The notes: a model not told the origin generated them from the letters alone. A stretch of 64,000 nt of DNA from Pseudoips prasinana (GCA_951640165.1 OX621245.1:22436330-22500329), one strand, 5' to 3'; shown: positions 42,228 to 53,756, counted from the stretch's first letter. Numbers and translations: made by a program.

Positions 42228-43507
42228 GCCGCAATCACAACATCTTACGGGCATTGTATAGGCTGTATGTGTTTTAAACGTTTTTTTTATTCAAAAATCC
42301 ACAACTATAATTAAAATATAAACAATGGGAAAGACATGCGGTAGATTTACACGACTTTAATAAGTTAATTTCTTTTTTAAACTACTGAATTAGGATACAA
42401 TTTTCTAATGAGTAGTTCGTTTAATAGAAAATGGTAGCCCTAACCCTTTAGAGTTTTAAAATTCTAAATTTAGGTATCATAAGTCGTACAAATCTATGCA
42501 AATCTTTATTTTTGATTACATTCCGAATGTATGTTACCGATTTGACTATATAAAATACAGTGTTTTGCGCATAATCACAAATTACCTATGAAGTAATAGT
42601 ATATATTTTCAGCACAAAGTCGTTCATTATCCATCTATGTATATACTGAACGCGTTCCAGTGTGTAATCCCAACCTTGCCAATTATTTACGAATAAGAAC
42701 ACTGGCCTCAAATGCCTCATAATCGGATTAAAAGTAACAATTAAAGCTTTCCTCTTATAACTTACATAACTAGTCAAGTGAAGTTCGTATTTCCTTTCAC
42801 GTGTGATTTCCCCGGACGCTCCTTATAGACTGTTACCTACTACAGGTAAAAGCGATTCCAACATCATAAATACTTAGGTACGTCTTACATTATTCGATTA
42901 CCTCTTGAGTTATCGCTCCGTATTTCGGTAATCGAAGTTATAAAAGTATTTATTGCTTTCCTGTTGCGATATTGACTTGAATTTGGAAGGCGTGATGGAT
43001 CGAACATCAATTTGGAAAATTGGACATAAGTCCTTTATAACCGATGATAATGTTATTAGGGTTAGTGTCTTAACACTTAAGTCGAATAAATTCTGAGTCG
43101 TGGTTATATGTGTTGTTATATAAAGAACATATTATGTGAGCAATGTATCTCGTTGTTTAACAACATCTATCGGAAAATACCAATAGGTTTACAAATCAGT
43201 AAACTAAACTTCGTAGGAATTTTCAGAACAAGATACTAATGAGCATATTATGCATACATAGGCGTACAAACGTACAACGATTTTGTATAAAATCAATTAA
43301 ATTGCATATTTTTGGAAAAATATACCATTAGATGATGAAGTAACATAAATGGAATTAAAGTAATAATATAGTCAATATAGCTCAATTAATTTGACCGGAA
43401 CGAACCAATAGCACTTAGAGTATTTAAGAATGTCATAAATTAAAATATAATATTATTACATTATAATAAATAGAGAACAAACTAATAACATAACTTAGTT
43501 AATTGTG
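42228..43507. other. No recognisable feature
   Basis: AT-rich spacer. Nothing recognised. Confidence 0.5.
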
Positions 43508-43604
43508 TTTCTAATAATATCCTTGGTCATTATCCACACATCTGGGGCATCTGACCCCAAACTAAGCAGACCTTGTACTATGGTAACCAGACAACTGATA
43601 TAAT

Positions 43605-43649
43605 ATTATCTATGAAAGTAGTCTATGTAAGACTACTTTCATAGATAAT
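43605..43649. repeat. Perfect hairpin, 19-bp arms, inside a SINE A body
   Basis: ATTATCTATGAAAGTAGTC, a 7-nt loop and its exact reverse complement. The other SINE A copies have a non-palindromic segment here (CTACTTTCCTTTGTAAATAG-like), so the hairpin is derived. Confidence 0.93.
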
Positions 43650-43712
43650 TACACCCAGACTAAGGACAAAGCTACATGTTCATGCACACAAATATCTGTC
43701 CTGGGTGGGAAT

Positions 43713-43966
43713 GACGGTCACCGTAGCCTAGTTGGTAGTGCTCCTGCCTACGAAGCCGGTGGTCCTGGGTTCGAATCCCGGTAAGTGCAAATATTTGTAT
43801 GATTAGCACGAATATTTGTTTCTGAGTCATGGATGTTTTCTATGTATATAAGTATTTATCTATCTATATAAGTATGTATATCGTCGCCTGGTACCCATAG
43901 TACAAGCTTTGCTTTGTTTGGGGCTAGGATGATCTGTGTGACATTATCCCTAGATATTATTAAAAA
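43713..43966 (+). mobile_element. tRNA-derived SINE type B, copy 4, nested in SINE A
   Basis: GACGGTCACCGTAGCCTAG, the B box GGTTCGAATCC, the CGAATATTTGTTTCTGAGTC core and AGCTTTGCTTTGTTTGGGGC are almost identical to 34007-34270. It ends in TTATTAAAAAAAAT. It is younger than the SINE A it interrupts. The target duplication is at most AAT. Confidence 0.9.
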
Positions 43967-44206
43967 AAATCGAACCCAAGACTTGCGGCGTGAGAGGTAT
44001 CTTCCATCCACGCCGAACGGCCCGTCAACTATACAATAACTCCTTATGTTTATAAAGTGTCTTGTTAAGAATTTTCCTACTAGGACGATAAAATAAAACC
44101 ATAATAAAGTTACTCTGCCATCTAGTTATCACAATAGTTTTTCTTAGAAACTGTTTAATGTAGGAGTTTAAATTGATCATAATTAGCTATTGATGATATG
44201 AGTCAG

Positions 44207-44626
44207 ACTTAAAATAAAATAAAATAAAAAAGGTTTTTATTCACGTAGACTTTAAAAAAGCGCTTATAAATAGTCAGAACATGTTTGTAGTATTATAGTT
44301 GTATACATTATTATTTCTAGTAACATAGATATTTAGGTACACATTGTATTGATAGTATTAAAACATTAATAAAATTTATTTTATAACAGCAGTGATATTT
44401 AGCTAGCTCGTATCAAGTTATTGTCAAGAGATTATGTTTCAGTTTAATTATCTAGTTTAAGTCTAATATTTGTAATACATATTGGCAATGGTTCTGTCTA
44501 TATTAAGGTGATATTATTATGACGGACCTTATGTTAATAACGACGGTCGCGCTTTAATGCTACCACCGGATCCAATGCGCCCCAACTGAGAAGACCCAGC
44601 GAAACAAACTCAGCGGGTTACTTAAA
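44207..44626 (-). mobile_element. LINE 3' fragment, copy 1 (7-bp target duplication)
   Basis: Minus-strand, 5'-truncated. The 3' end at the left is a (TAAAA)n-type tail with CGTGAATAAAAACC (polyadenylation signal) on the minus strand. The right end reads GGATCCGGTGG...TTGGGGCGC...CGCTGGGTCTTCTCAG in minus orientation. ACTTAAA flanks both sides (44207-44213, 44620-44626). It is about 99% identical to 48515-48930, so both are recent. No coding sequence is kept; the parent LINE family is not identified here. Confidence 0.85.
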
Positions 44627-44772
44627 CTTGCTTGTTGAAGTGAAATCTTCGTAAGCGTTGTGCACATTTTTGGATGGGTAAAAATGTTAAACTCGTGCCA
44701 GGACACGTGACCCGATCGAATATTCGTAAGACGGAGGGTTTTTTTTTTTAATACGCACTGGCCGGTTATATA

Positions 44773-45050
44773 ATGCTTACTTGCTTGCTTGCTTGCTTAT
44801 CGTATGGGCAGTGGTTACCCTGGTGTCAGAGTTGTTCGAGCCGCCCAGTAGGCCTCTGACATGGCTTAACGACTGTTGCCTAATGGCTACATCCGGGACC
44901 GACGGCTTAACGTGCCCTCCGAAGCACGGAGACGCTCACAAATTAAACCACTTTGGCGGTCACCCAGCTATGGACTGACCGCGAGCCTAGTTGCTTAACC
45001 TCGCCAATCACTTACGGACCGGTGAGAGCGTCTGGCTATGAGCGTTTATA
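44773..45050 (-). mobile_element. 5S rRNA-derived SINE, copy 4
   Basis: Minus-strand copy with a (CTTG)n / (CAAG)n tail at 44773-44800, the body (CCCTCCGAAGCACGGAGACG, CATGGCTTAACGACTGTTGC) and the 5S-like head at 44960-45045. On the minus strand the head reads CTCACCGGTCCGTAAGTGAT, GAGGTTAAGCAACTAGGCTC, GCGGTCAGTCC and AGCTGGGTGACCGCC. This is the copy closest to real 5S sequence. Confidence 0.87.
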
Positions 45051-45639
45051 TAATCACATGACCGAAGCATTTTTTTCTTAATTATATTATTTTTTTTAAT
45101 TAGATGTTTTACAGCCTAACCAAATTGATTTCTAGATTTAAAATTTATTTCCATCATAGGGAAGGAAGCAATTACTATGAGTGTTTACCGCCCAAAGGTG
45201 GGAAGAAGCATCTTCCACTTGCAACTCAGATCAAATAGAGTATGCGAAATGAAAAAAAAGTTTTCACTGCTATCGGCAGTTCCCAGTTCCCGCATGTTTT
45301 TTTTTTAATAAAACCGCCCTCGCTACTCTCGTGCCTGTAAACTCCAGTCTATAGCGGTTGGGATAAGATAATGATCTCCGGATTTGGGAGGGCTGTGGAT
45401 TACTTTTCTCAATCAGCGCGTCGTTATAAATATTTGATGAGCTATACGAACAACATCAATTTATGTCTGTAACTAATTGCATATTTCGTTTGGATCACGG
45501 TGGAGTTACCGTAATTAGGTAGAGCTTGTTTAATCTAGTAACGCAAACGTAACATAAATCTAACATATGGACCATCTCAACACAAATGTCATAATTTCAT
45601 TTAGCAGAAATAAACTATACAATTTCATTATAACAGCTG
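45051..45639. other. No recognisable feature
   Basis: AT-rich spacer with a T10 run near 45297-45306. Nothing recognised. Confidence 0.5.
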
Positions 45640-46078
45640 TAATAAGTCCACACTGATTGACAAAAGAGACGTGGTCGCTCACTATGGGCCTTATTAGGAG
45701 GCTCAAGGTCACCCAAAGAGTAATGGAGAGGGCTATGCTCGGAGTTTCCCTGCGGGATCGAATCAGAAATGTCGAAATCCGCAGGCGAACCAAAGTCACC
45801 GACATAGCCAGAAGAATTGCAAAAATGAAGTGGCAGTGGGCTGGACACATAGCTCGTAGAACTGATGGCCGTTGGGGCAGAAAGATTCTTGAGTGGCGAC
45901 CACGAACCGGAAGACGCAGCGTGGGCAGGCCCCCTACAAGATGGACCGATGATCTTGTGCGGGTCGCTGGAAACTGCTGGATGCGAATAGCGCAAGACCG
46001 GCAAATGTGGAGATCTTTGGGGAGGCCTTTGTCCAGCAGTGGACATCTATCGGCTGATATGATGATGATGATGATGAT
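45640..46078 (+). pseudogene. RTE-type LINE C-terminal fragment (best preserved)
   Basis: One open frame of about 140 residues: TKETWSLTMGLIRRLKVTQR, VMERAMLGVSLRDRIRN, RRRTKVTDIARRIAKMKWQW, AGHIARRTDGRWGRKILEWR, PRTGRRSVGRPPTRWTDDLV and AGNCWMRIAQDRQMWRSLGR. This is the conserved region after the reverse transcriptase in RTE-type pol proteins. The catalytic parts are gone by 5' truncation. It ends in CCTTTGTCCAGCAGTGGACA, CGGCTGATATGATGATGATG. It is the reference for the tail pieces at 39, 12670, 19790, 33295 and 46540. Confidence 0.88.
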
Positions 46079-46305
46079 TGACAAAAGCTTCCCCCAAAAA
46101 TCATCTTGGGGGATATGCCATAAACCCCCCAAGATGATTCTTGATGGTGATTTTTCTAGATGATTATTTAGCAAGATGTTCATGGTACTCAAAAAAGTGG
46201 CTTCCCTTCCTCTGGTAGAAATTCCCTCGGGTCGACCTCTACGCCGCCCACGGGATAAGATGGGGTGATGATATTCTGATATTCACCGCCGACACCACGC
46301 AAAAT
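46079..46305 (-). mobile_element. RTE-tailed SINE-like unit (T family), rearranged copy
   Basis: GACAAAAGCTTCCCCCAAAA, ATCATCTTGGGGGATATGCC, then TACTCAAAAAAGTGGCTTCC, TCCCTCGGGTCGACCTCTAC, CCACGGGATAAGATGGGGTG and CACCGCCGACACCACGC. Minus orientation. The part after GATATGCCATAA has been replaced by an inverted copy of AATCATCTTGGGGG (46126-46139), producing a hairpin with 46099-46112. Confidence 0.75.
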
Positions 46306-46539
46306 TTGTTTCTAAAATATTTTTGAAATAATTCGAATAACAATGTTGTGTTCCATGTCAAAAAATGCGTAGTTTGTAGGATTAACAACGAAATATATCT
46401 GACAATACAAATTTGTTTTCTCATTGGTCTTTAGTTTATTTAATTAAATAAACGTAACAAATATCTTTATGTAATGAAATAAAATTATTTTTTTATTATT
46501 TCAATGCAATAAATAATATAAAAATAATTGTGGTCGAGC

Positions 46540-46660
46540 CCCCTACAAGATAGACCGATGATCTTGTGAGAGTCGCTGGAAGTCGCTGGATGCGGATAGC
46601 GCAAGACCGGCATAATGTGGAGATATTTGAGGGAGGTCTTATGATGATGATGAGGATGAT
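46540..46660 (+). pseudogene. RTE-type LINE tail fragment
   Basis: GAGCCCCCTACAAGATAGAC, CGATGATCTTGTGAGAGTCG, AGCGCAAGACCGGC and a (GATGAT)n tail correspond to the last 35 codons and tail of the RTE family (PPTRWTDDLVRVAGS...). Plus strand, worn. Confidence 0.72.
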
Positions 46661-46999
46661 GAAATAATAATTGAATCTTTATGATTAAATATGTGTCTTG
46701 TTTTCACTATATAATTTCACTATAATTTAGAGGCCTTCGAATTATGAAAAAATATTTAAATTAAAATCAATTTCTATTATATTTCAAATATAATTCTGTA
46801 CAGTTTAATGTTCCAAATTCATGTTTTTAATTTTATACTACGTAAATTTTTAGATTAGATGTACTTTAGTTATTATTCTGGTTTTTAATTAACTATTCAC
46901 GTGAGATTAACGTTGGGCTTAATTTAGTATTATGATGAATGTCGTTAATTAACATTGGTGTAATTCTGGTTAATTTTAATAGCTGCATACCACGGCCTA
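46661..46999. other. No recognisable feature
   Basis: AT-rich spacer. Nothing recognised. Confidence 0.5.
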
Positions 47000-47173
47000 T
47001 GTTATTGAATTATTTAAAATCATCACATTGAATAAGCTCAGTTATTTTCTTTTTTTTTTTTGAAGTCAACGCCCCCATTTGGGATAGATTCCCAAATGGG
47101 GGCGTTGACTTCAAAAAAAAAAAGAAAATAACTGAGCTTATTCAATGTGATGATTTTAAATAATTCAATAACA
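47000..47173. repeat. Long near-perfect palindrome, arms about 84 bp, 5-nt loop
   Basis: The left arm (47000-47084) runs from TGTTATTGAATTATTTAAAA to CGCCCCCATTTGGGA. The right arm (47090-47173) is its reverse complement, differing only in the length of the T/A run (12 against 11). The loop is TAGAT. Frames overlapping it on both strands are artefacts of the symmetry. Confidence 0.95.
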
Positions 47174-47224
47174 ATTACAACAATTGTGATGATTTTAAAT
47201 AATTCAATAACAATTACAACAATT
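47147..47224. repeat. 39-bp tandem duplication at the palindrome edge
   Basis: GTGATGATTTTAAATAATTC (and 19 more bases) at 47147-47185 is repeated exactly at 47186-47224. The first unit is part of the right palindrome arm, so the duplication arose with or after it. Confidence 0.95.
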
Positions 47225-47225
47225 A

Positions 47226-47393
47226 CACCAATCTCTGTGTCGCGGGGTACTTTACAAACATATAATAGACGGACACAAATTATATTCAGACTCAGAACAA
47301 CTATTTGTGTGACAACTACCCGCGACACGAAGCGGCAAGGCGACTGTCTTAGCCGCTATGCTACACGTGCAGTCAAGTTATTCATTAATACAT
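47226..47393 (-). mobile_element. tRNA-derived SINE type D, copy 3
   Basis: Minus strand: ATCTCTGTGTCGCGGGGTAC, ATAATAGACGGACACAAATT, TCAGACTCAGAACAAC and the head CCCGCGACACGAAGCGGCAA...CCGCTATGCTACACGTGCAG. The B box region is deleted (CAACTACCCGCGACACG). It directly follows the tandem duplication. Confidence 0.82.
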
Positions 47394-47639
47394 CAAATGA
47401 GTTCATTTATTAAATTATAAGTATGTGAATAACTGATCTCACGTCATTCTGTTCGTGATCAGTTCCATAATTAAGTTTTTTCAGAGATGGGACCCAGCGC
47501 AATTAAATTTTATTTTCCAATTCTATCAAAATTTGTAAATATTTTTACTAGAATGAATTATACCGTCTTCAAAGTAAATAAATGAGTCGGTAATGTTTCT
47601 AGAATACAAAGATACATCCTCTGGAATGGAAATCCTAAA
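47394..47639. other. No recognisable feature
   Basis: Short AT-rich spacer. Nothing recognised. Confidence 0.5.
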
Positions 47640-47730
47640 TTGTGTATCGTTCGTAGCGAGACGCAGAGCGCCTACCCCGAATTGGTAGAGGGAGCCGGTT
47701 CGAGACCCGCCGGACGATAAAATTTTTGAA
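47640..47730 (+). mobile_element. Possible tRNA-like fragment (SINE or tRNA pseudogene)
   Basis: CCGGTTCGAGACCCGCCGG at about 47694-47713 contains a B-box match (GGTTCGAGACC) inside a 5-bp stem that resembles a T arm. The A box candidate (TAGCGAGACG) is weak and the acceptor stem is missing. Confidence 0.35.
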
Positions 47731-48514
47731 TTCCCACTTTTCATATTAGATTTTCACTTTACATTGCGAATTATATTATAAAACAAAAATTCATATTATA
47801 CAATTATTACATACTTACAGATAGACACGAAAAATTTCACATGTGGAAAATTTTGATACTATTGTGGTTTTCTTTGAATAATCCAGCCCAAGTGGAGAAG
47901 GTCAAATTATGAATGAGAATCCTATGAAAAGAGCTTTCATCTATATTCCAAAAAAATTTGCTTTACATATGACTAAAAATATACGAATGTTTTTTTTATG
48001 ACGACCTTCGAAGCTTGTGAATCAAAACCTGAAGGGTATCCCTTCAGGTTTTGCTAACAGTTGATAGTTGTAAACTTAAACATTACTAGATAAGTTCTTA
48101 CATTTCAAAGATTACTTACTTGTGTGGTTTTGTTAATAATGCTATAAATAGTTCCAGTTTCAGTTTGTTTATCAAATGAACCACTTTATTTACACTGCAT
48201 ATGGGAGCCAAACCAGGCCTGGTCTTGGTCTCCCATAACGTATCTATATATTTCGCACAAGTACATAAGCGACAATAAATTATAAAATGTAAATAAAAAA
48301 CGGGGCAAAACGGAATTAATTCACATGAACTTAATATACTCGTAACCTACTGATAAAGTTTTTAATGGAAAGGGTTGTTATTGTTCTTCTAGATAAAAAA
48401 GATATAATAAAAATTAAGCAACATAGCTCTTAGGCATTAGTTCTTTTAGTTGGTGAGGAGTGTTGCTTATAGCGTGGGCTGTACAGGTTTGTTGTGAAGG
48501 TGAGTTGAGTGTAT
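47731..48514. other. Mostly unassigned; perfect hairpin at 48023-48053
   Basis: CAAAACCTGAAGGG, loop TAT, and the exact reverse complement at 48023-48053 (14-bp arms). The remainder, including ATGGGAGCCAAACCAGGCC near 48200, could not be assigned. Confidence 0.5.
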
Positions 48515-49010
48515 TTTTTTTTTTTTTTTATTCACGTAGACTTTAAAAAAGCGCTTGTAAATAGTCAGAACATGTTTGTAGTATTATAGTTGTATACATT
48601 ATTATTTCTAGTAACATAGATATTTAGGTACACATTGTATTGATAGTATTAAAACATTAATAAAATTTATTTTATAACAGCAATGATATTTAGCTAGCTC
48701 GTATCAAGTTATTGTCAAGAGATTATGTTTCAGTTTAATTATCTAGTTTAAGTCTAATTATCTAGTTTAAGTCTAATATTTGTAATACATATTGGCAATG
48801 GTTCTGTCTATATTAAGGTGATATTATTATGACGGACCTTATGTTAATAACGACGGTCGCACTTTAATGCTACCACCGGATCCAATGCGCCCCAACTGAG
48901 AAGACCCAGCGAAACAAACTCAGCGGGTGTCTCTACTACCGGTTTCAACACGGCCCAGTTGAGACGCTCCGGCGAAACATACTCAATGGGGCATATACAC
49001 GAGATTTGGT
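48515..49010 (-). mobile_element. LINE 3' fragment, copy 2
   Basis: Nearly identical to 44207-44626 over about 400 bp, with a poly(T) run (48513-48530) representing the poly(A) tail. Differences include G for A at CGCTTGTAAATAG, one A for G in CAGCAATGATAT, and a tandem copy of TTATCTAGTTTAAGTCTAA at about 48740-48776. It extends farther 5' than copy 1, with a related but distinct block AGTTGAGACGCTCCGGCG at about 48957. Confidence 0.85.
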
Positions 49011-52005
49011 CCACTTACTGTAATTATTTAGCAGGCAAACACAATATATGCTCGATCGGTTGTGTGATTAATTATTTATTTTAGGTTTAATATATTAGAA
49101 AGAGAAAATAAAAACGTCAAAATAAAAGTAAAATTAATCATTTTGAGACACAACCAACAGTTCTGAAATTCGTAGAATATTTAAATAATAGATAGTTTTA
49201 TTACAGATAGTTCATGTAACATAAAAGATTACTCATGTCTATATGGCTATAAGATCTCCAGCGGACTATGTGCAGGTAGATGCCGACCGCCAAATGTCTT
49301 TATCGTCAATGTAATTACAATTTCCCATGAATGACTTTTTAGTTTTGCTAACTCTAAAGGCTGGTATAGCTAGTTTGTCCTTGTTTCTTGTGTTGACATT
49401 GTGCAAGTCACTCCGTTTTTTATATTTATGTAAATTTTTCCGCACAAACATTATATTCTGATATATGTATTCAGATGGAACAGTAAGTATATTTACCTCT
49501 TTAAAAACGCTTCGTAGAGACTCGCGACTGCCTAGATTATAAATAGCTCGGACTGCTCTTTTTTGTAATACGAAAATAGCACTTATGTCAGCTGCTGAGC
49601 CCCACAGCAGAATACCATAGGACATAATGCTATGGAAATAAGCAAAATATACTAGTCTAGCAGTTGGTTCGTCTGACAATTGTCTGATTTTCCAAACTGC
49701 ATATGAAGCTGAACTTAATTTGGCAGATAATTTTTCAATATGAGGACCCCATTGTAATTTTGAGTCCAGTGTTATTCCCAAAAATACGGTCGAAGGAACT
49801 AAATCTAAAACTTCCTCGTTAAGTGCAACCGTTGGTTTAATATGAGTCACATTCAGCAATGAGAATTTGATGCATTTGGTCTTTCCTGCATTCAAAAGAA
49901 GATTATTTGCCGAAAACCAATTTGATATGAGGCTGAGAGTTTTATTAGGTTCTATAAGATCCTTATCTTTCCTACTCACTTTAAATATGAGTGACGTATC
50001 ATCAGCAAATAGAATTATGTCTGATACTTTCTCTACTAGATATGGGAGATCATTGATATAAACTAGAAATAAAAATGGACCCAAAATCGATCGGCACCCC
50101 CATTTTGACAGAATGTCGTGTTGAATTTACCCCATCTATTGAAACCAGTTGTTCTCGACCTGATAAATAGGACATTACAAGATCAAGAGATGTGCCAGAA
50201 ATTCCATAGTATTTTAGTTTCACAATGAGCGTATGGTGGTCTACGCAATCGAAAGCCTTAGAGAGATCGCAGAAAACTCCCAGCGCATCCTGCGATCCCT
50301 CCCAAGCCTCCAATATAGACTTCATTAGTGTACACCCCGCATCATGAGTAGAACGGCCCCTTGTTAACCCAAACTGCTTGTCATGCAATATCCCATTCAT
50401 GTTAAAGTGCGACAACATCTGGCTGAGCATGAGCTTTTCAAATATTTTACTTAACGCTGGCAGTATAGAGATGGGTCAATAATTTGTGGCATTATTTGAA
50501 CAACCTGATTTGAAAACAGGTACTACCTTACTGATTTTCATAAGGTCTGGAAATACGCCATCACTTACACAGCTATTGAAGATGTTTGCAAGGATGGAAG
50601 CAATGTTTTGTATAACTGATTCAATTGCCATTACAGACAGTCCCCATAAATCCTCTGTGCCCTTTTTTTTAATGCTCTCAAAAGCTTTTAAAATATCAGC
50701 ATTTGTAACAAATCGAAAATTGAATTTGGGCACAATTGGTTTAATAGATTGTTTTAAAAAGATTTCAGCCACATCCGGTGACGACGGGAGGCACTTAGTA
50801 GTAACTAGAGGCATATTTGTAAAAAACTCGGCAAAAATGTTGGCAACGGTAAGTTTGTCTGAAACAAGTTCGTCATTAATATTTAGTTCCACTGTTTGGT
50901 CTCTCAATCTTCTTTTACCCGTTTCAGTATTTATTATTTGCCAAGCTGATTTTATCTTATTATCGGAGTTTTTTATTTTTCCGCTTATATACAAACATTT
51001 AGCTTGGATGCAAACTTTTTTGAAAATTTTTGAATAGTTACAAACATAATTTTTAAAATTGACATCAGATGTATAGGATCTTCTGTCATACAACTCATAT
51101 AGGACATCTCTACTCCGTCTAATGCCTTGAGTTTCCCAATTAGTAAATTTTATATTTTTATTGTCAACTTTAATGTTTTTTATTTTACAAACTTTATTAA
51201 ATTCGTTACAAATGCAATTAAATAATATACTGTACATGTCGTTAGGGTTATTTCAGTTAGATGAAAGATGGCACAAACTAGTCTCTAGGTTGGAACTAAA
51301 CTTCCCTAAGTTAGATTTTGTGAGTGGCCTACAAGTGATTATTTGCTTTTCTACAGTTATCACATTACTTAGTCTGATCATCTGGCATTTATGATCAGAA
51401 CGAACACCGCTTACTAAACACTTCTCAGCGACTTCAAAATTTGTAATAATGTTATCGATGCAGGTAGCAGATGTTGGTGTGACTCTTGTGGGCTCAGAGA
51501 ATACACATTGAAGATTAAAAGACCGAAATAGAAACAAAAACATATTCAATTCAGGTGAAACAGTTAAAATATGTATATTGAAATCACCGCATACAACAAT
51601 TTTTTTACTACTTTTGAATTTCTTAAGAATATCCTCAATTGTGGATGCAAAGAGCTTTAAGTCAGATGATGGTGGTCGATAAACACATAATATGTAATAA
51701 AATTGTGTTTCAACACAAGCTACCTCACACACACGCTCAATAGACATTTGAGAGATATCTTTCCGTTCTTTAAATTGAATTTGGTTCCGTAGAAGTATCA
51801 GTACACCCCCACCATCTGCAGAAGTCCGATTATAAAAACTGGCAACCCTATAGCCACTAACATTAAAAGCCATTTTGTGTGCCCTCAACCAAGTTTCGGT
51901 AAAACACAGAATATCTATAAGAAATTTTTGACTAAAAAGTTCTACATCTAGTATTTTGTATGTATATGTAATCCCTAGATTATGCACTTTTTAACATGAA
52001 GATGA
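49011..52005 (-). mobile_element. Jockey/CR1-group LINE, 5'-truncated, dead
   Basis: Minus-strand element of about 3 kb, comprising an endonuclease and reverse transcriptase frame (49266-51987) and an apparent 3' UTR (49011-49265). There is no ORF1, and an in-frame TAA lies directly upstream of the first readable codon. The left boundary with the neighbouring LINE fragment is uncertain. Confidence 0.7.
49266..51987 (-). pseudogene. Jockey/CR1-group endonuclease and reverse transcriptase with three lesions
   Basis: Order on the minus strand: endonuclease (DILCFTETWLRAHKM, ILCVYRPPSSDL, VVCGDFNIHIL) to a TGA at 51253-51255. The same frame continues (DMYSILFNCICNEFN) to KVVPVFKSGCSNNATNY and a TGA at 50476-50478, where a CGA codon for NYRPIS is expected. 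It then continues in frame to 50084, with LSKAFDCVDHHTL, and reaches VKMGVP followed by IDFGS; the PQGS box has lost about five bases, shifting the frame. The last frame (from 50084) has LGPFLFLVYINDLP, the FADD box and LLLNAGKTKCIKF, and ends at 49266. The N-terminal edge of the endonuclease is worn. No part can be functional as it stands. Confidence 0.85.
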
Positions 52006-53756
52006 CAAAACGAATACAGTTTCCTCATACAACATTGAAGCTATCCAGTTTAAAACTGCTTTGGCAGCCTTGTTATAGACGAGTACATATTATTATGTTT
52101 TTAGACAAGCGGCGGGTTAATATTGTTTAAGCTCTAAGTAGAAGCACTTTCTCGGCAATATTTGTTGCATTCTCAGAATGGTCGCCTCCTCGTACAACTT
52201 ATCTCAGTCAGAGCAGAGTAGCAGTGAGGCATACCCAACATAACTTAAATGACTGCTCTTCGCGCTCTTTCTAACCCGATAGTAAAAATTGTTGATGCAT
52301 TGGCAATATTAAGTGAAACAAACAACAATACATGTATTAGGGGATCGGCGTAGCGATTTAACATCGTATCATTTCATAATAAAACTTACCAATCGTAATC
52401 TTTTGGATAGTGACGTTACGTGTTGTATAACAAACAGTTCAGGTCTATAAGAACACCAAGATATTTACTTGATGCAGCTCTTAAAATATCAGGGCATGTC
52501 AAGGTAGGCCACCTCGGTGCATGAATTCGTCTCACATTTGACTGGTTTTAAAAACAATTTAAATTTTACTCTACTTCTAGATCTTGGTCGCAAATATTAA
52601 TTTAGTTATCAAAATTTGAATTGTATTATCTAATAATGTTTTAAACATTTTTGCAAGTAACAACAAAAATATAGAAACCTGTTTTTAAACGCAATACTTA
52701 GCCTAAGATGAAGATACAGATTGCAATACAAAATTGTACTCATACAAAAGAAGAAATAGTCCCATACAAATGTATCCGCAGAATATAAGTAAACAATATT
52801 CCAGATTATTATTTTTCTTTCTTTTATTCACTTGTACTGATTGTATAATAAATCAGAGTATCTAAATGGAGCCTAACCTTATTAAGCCACCGTTTTAATA
52901 TCGTTGGTACTCCTACATTCGTATAATTACTCACCTAATTGGATAATACCTCAAACCTTACTACAATCTAATTTAGGCCCAACGTTAGAAAATAAATCTC
53001 ATCGCTCTGAGATCCTCTTTGAGTGCACAGTTTAGTAACGGGCATACTTAGATAATAAGACATGGATTGATTGGTTAATTAATAAACCGAAGTTCACCTT
53101 AAAAATGTTCTGATGTTAAGTTAAGTTTATATGGATTCCTTGACTTTAGCATGATTTTTTTTTTAATTTAGGTTTCGTTTACGTTTGTCGAGCCAAGCCA
53201 AATATACCTCGAAAACCGGCATTATACGTGTATTTTACTGTACCTTGCATTTTTTTATAATTTTTCCTATCCACTTTGCGCAGTTAAAACAATGATTCCG
53301 TTTTTGAAAACATGCAACAGACTTCATCTTTTTTATAGCAGCTAATTTGGATAAATTAATTATTAATATCAATTATTAAGAAAGACCACGGCACGCACAT
53401 TGCAACACAACCCTTAACAAATAAAAAAGTAATACACAAAATCGGTTATAACAGAGAATACACGTAACAAACATAAAACTCAAAAAGTTACATTTTAATT
53501 TATAACCTCTTCCTCGCAAAGACGAAGACTCAAGTCTTTGAGAAGAGGATTATTGAAAATAGTTCAGCGTTTCTGTTATCACTGAACACTGAAGAAATAA
53601 AGAAACTTACTTACTAACTGCATAACGTATATAAAGCATCCACCATTTTTGGATCCGATGACAACGAAAGATTCATTGTGCGATTGAGAACTTGAATTTT
53701 ATTTCATAAATAGAAGTAATTAAAATTACGATACAGTAAATATCACTCAATACCCA
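52006..53756. other. No recognisable feature
   Basis: About 1.75 kb of AT-rich sequence with no gene or repeat family recognised. Confidence 0.5.

Larger units (their letters stand above)
43508..44026 (-). mobile_element. tRNA-derived SINE type A, copy 6, split by SINE B and carrying an inverted duplication
   Basis: Left part 43508-43712: tail, GACCCCAAACTAAGCAGACC, ACTATGGTAACCAG and the ATAATTACACCCAGAC core, then CTGTCCTGGGTGGGAAT. Right part 43967-44026: CGAACCCAAGACTTGCGGCG and CCGAACGGCCCGTC. The SINE B at 43713-43966 interrupts it exactly in the B box. Between 43605 and 43649 the normal body has been replaced by a perfect hairpin with 19-bp arms. Confidence 0.88.

Noticed and set aside
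44960..45045. Functional 5S rRNA gene
   Set aside because: The 5S-like part is followed by an unrelated body instead of the 3' half of 5S and its terminator, and three more copies share that body.
50486..51037. 183-residue plus-strand open frame
   Set aside because: Antisense shadow of the Jockey/CR1-group pol pseudogene.
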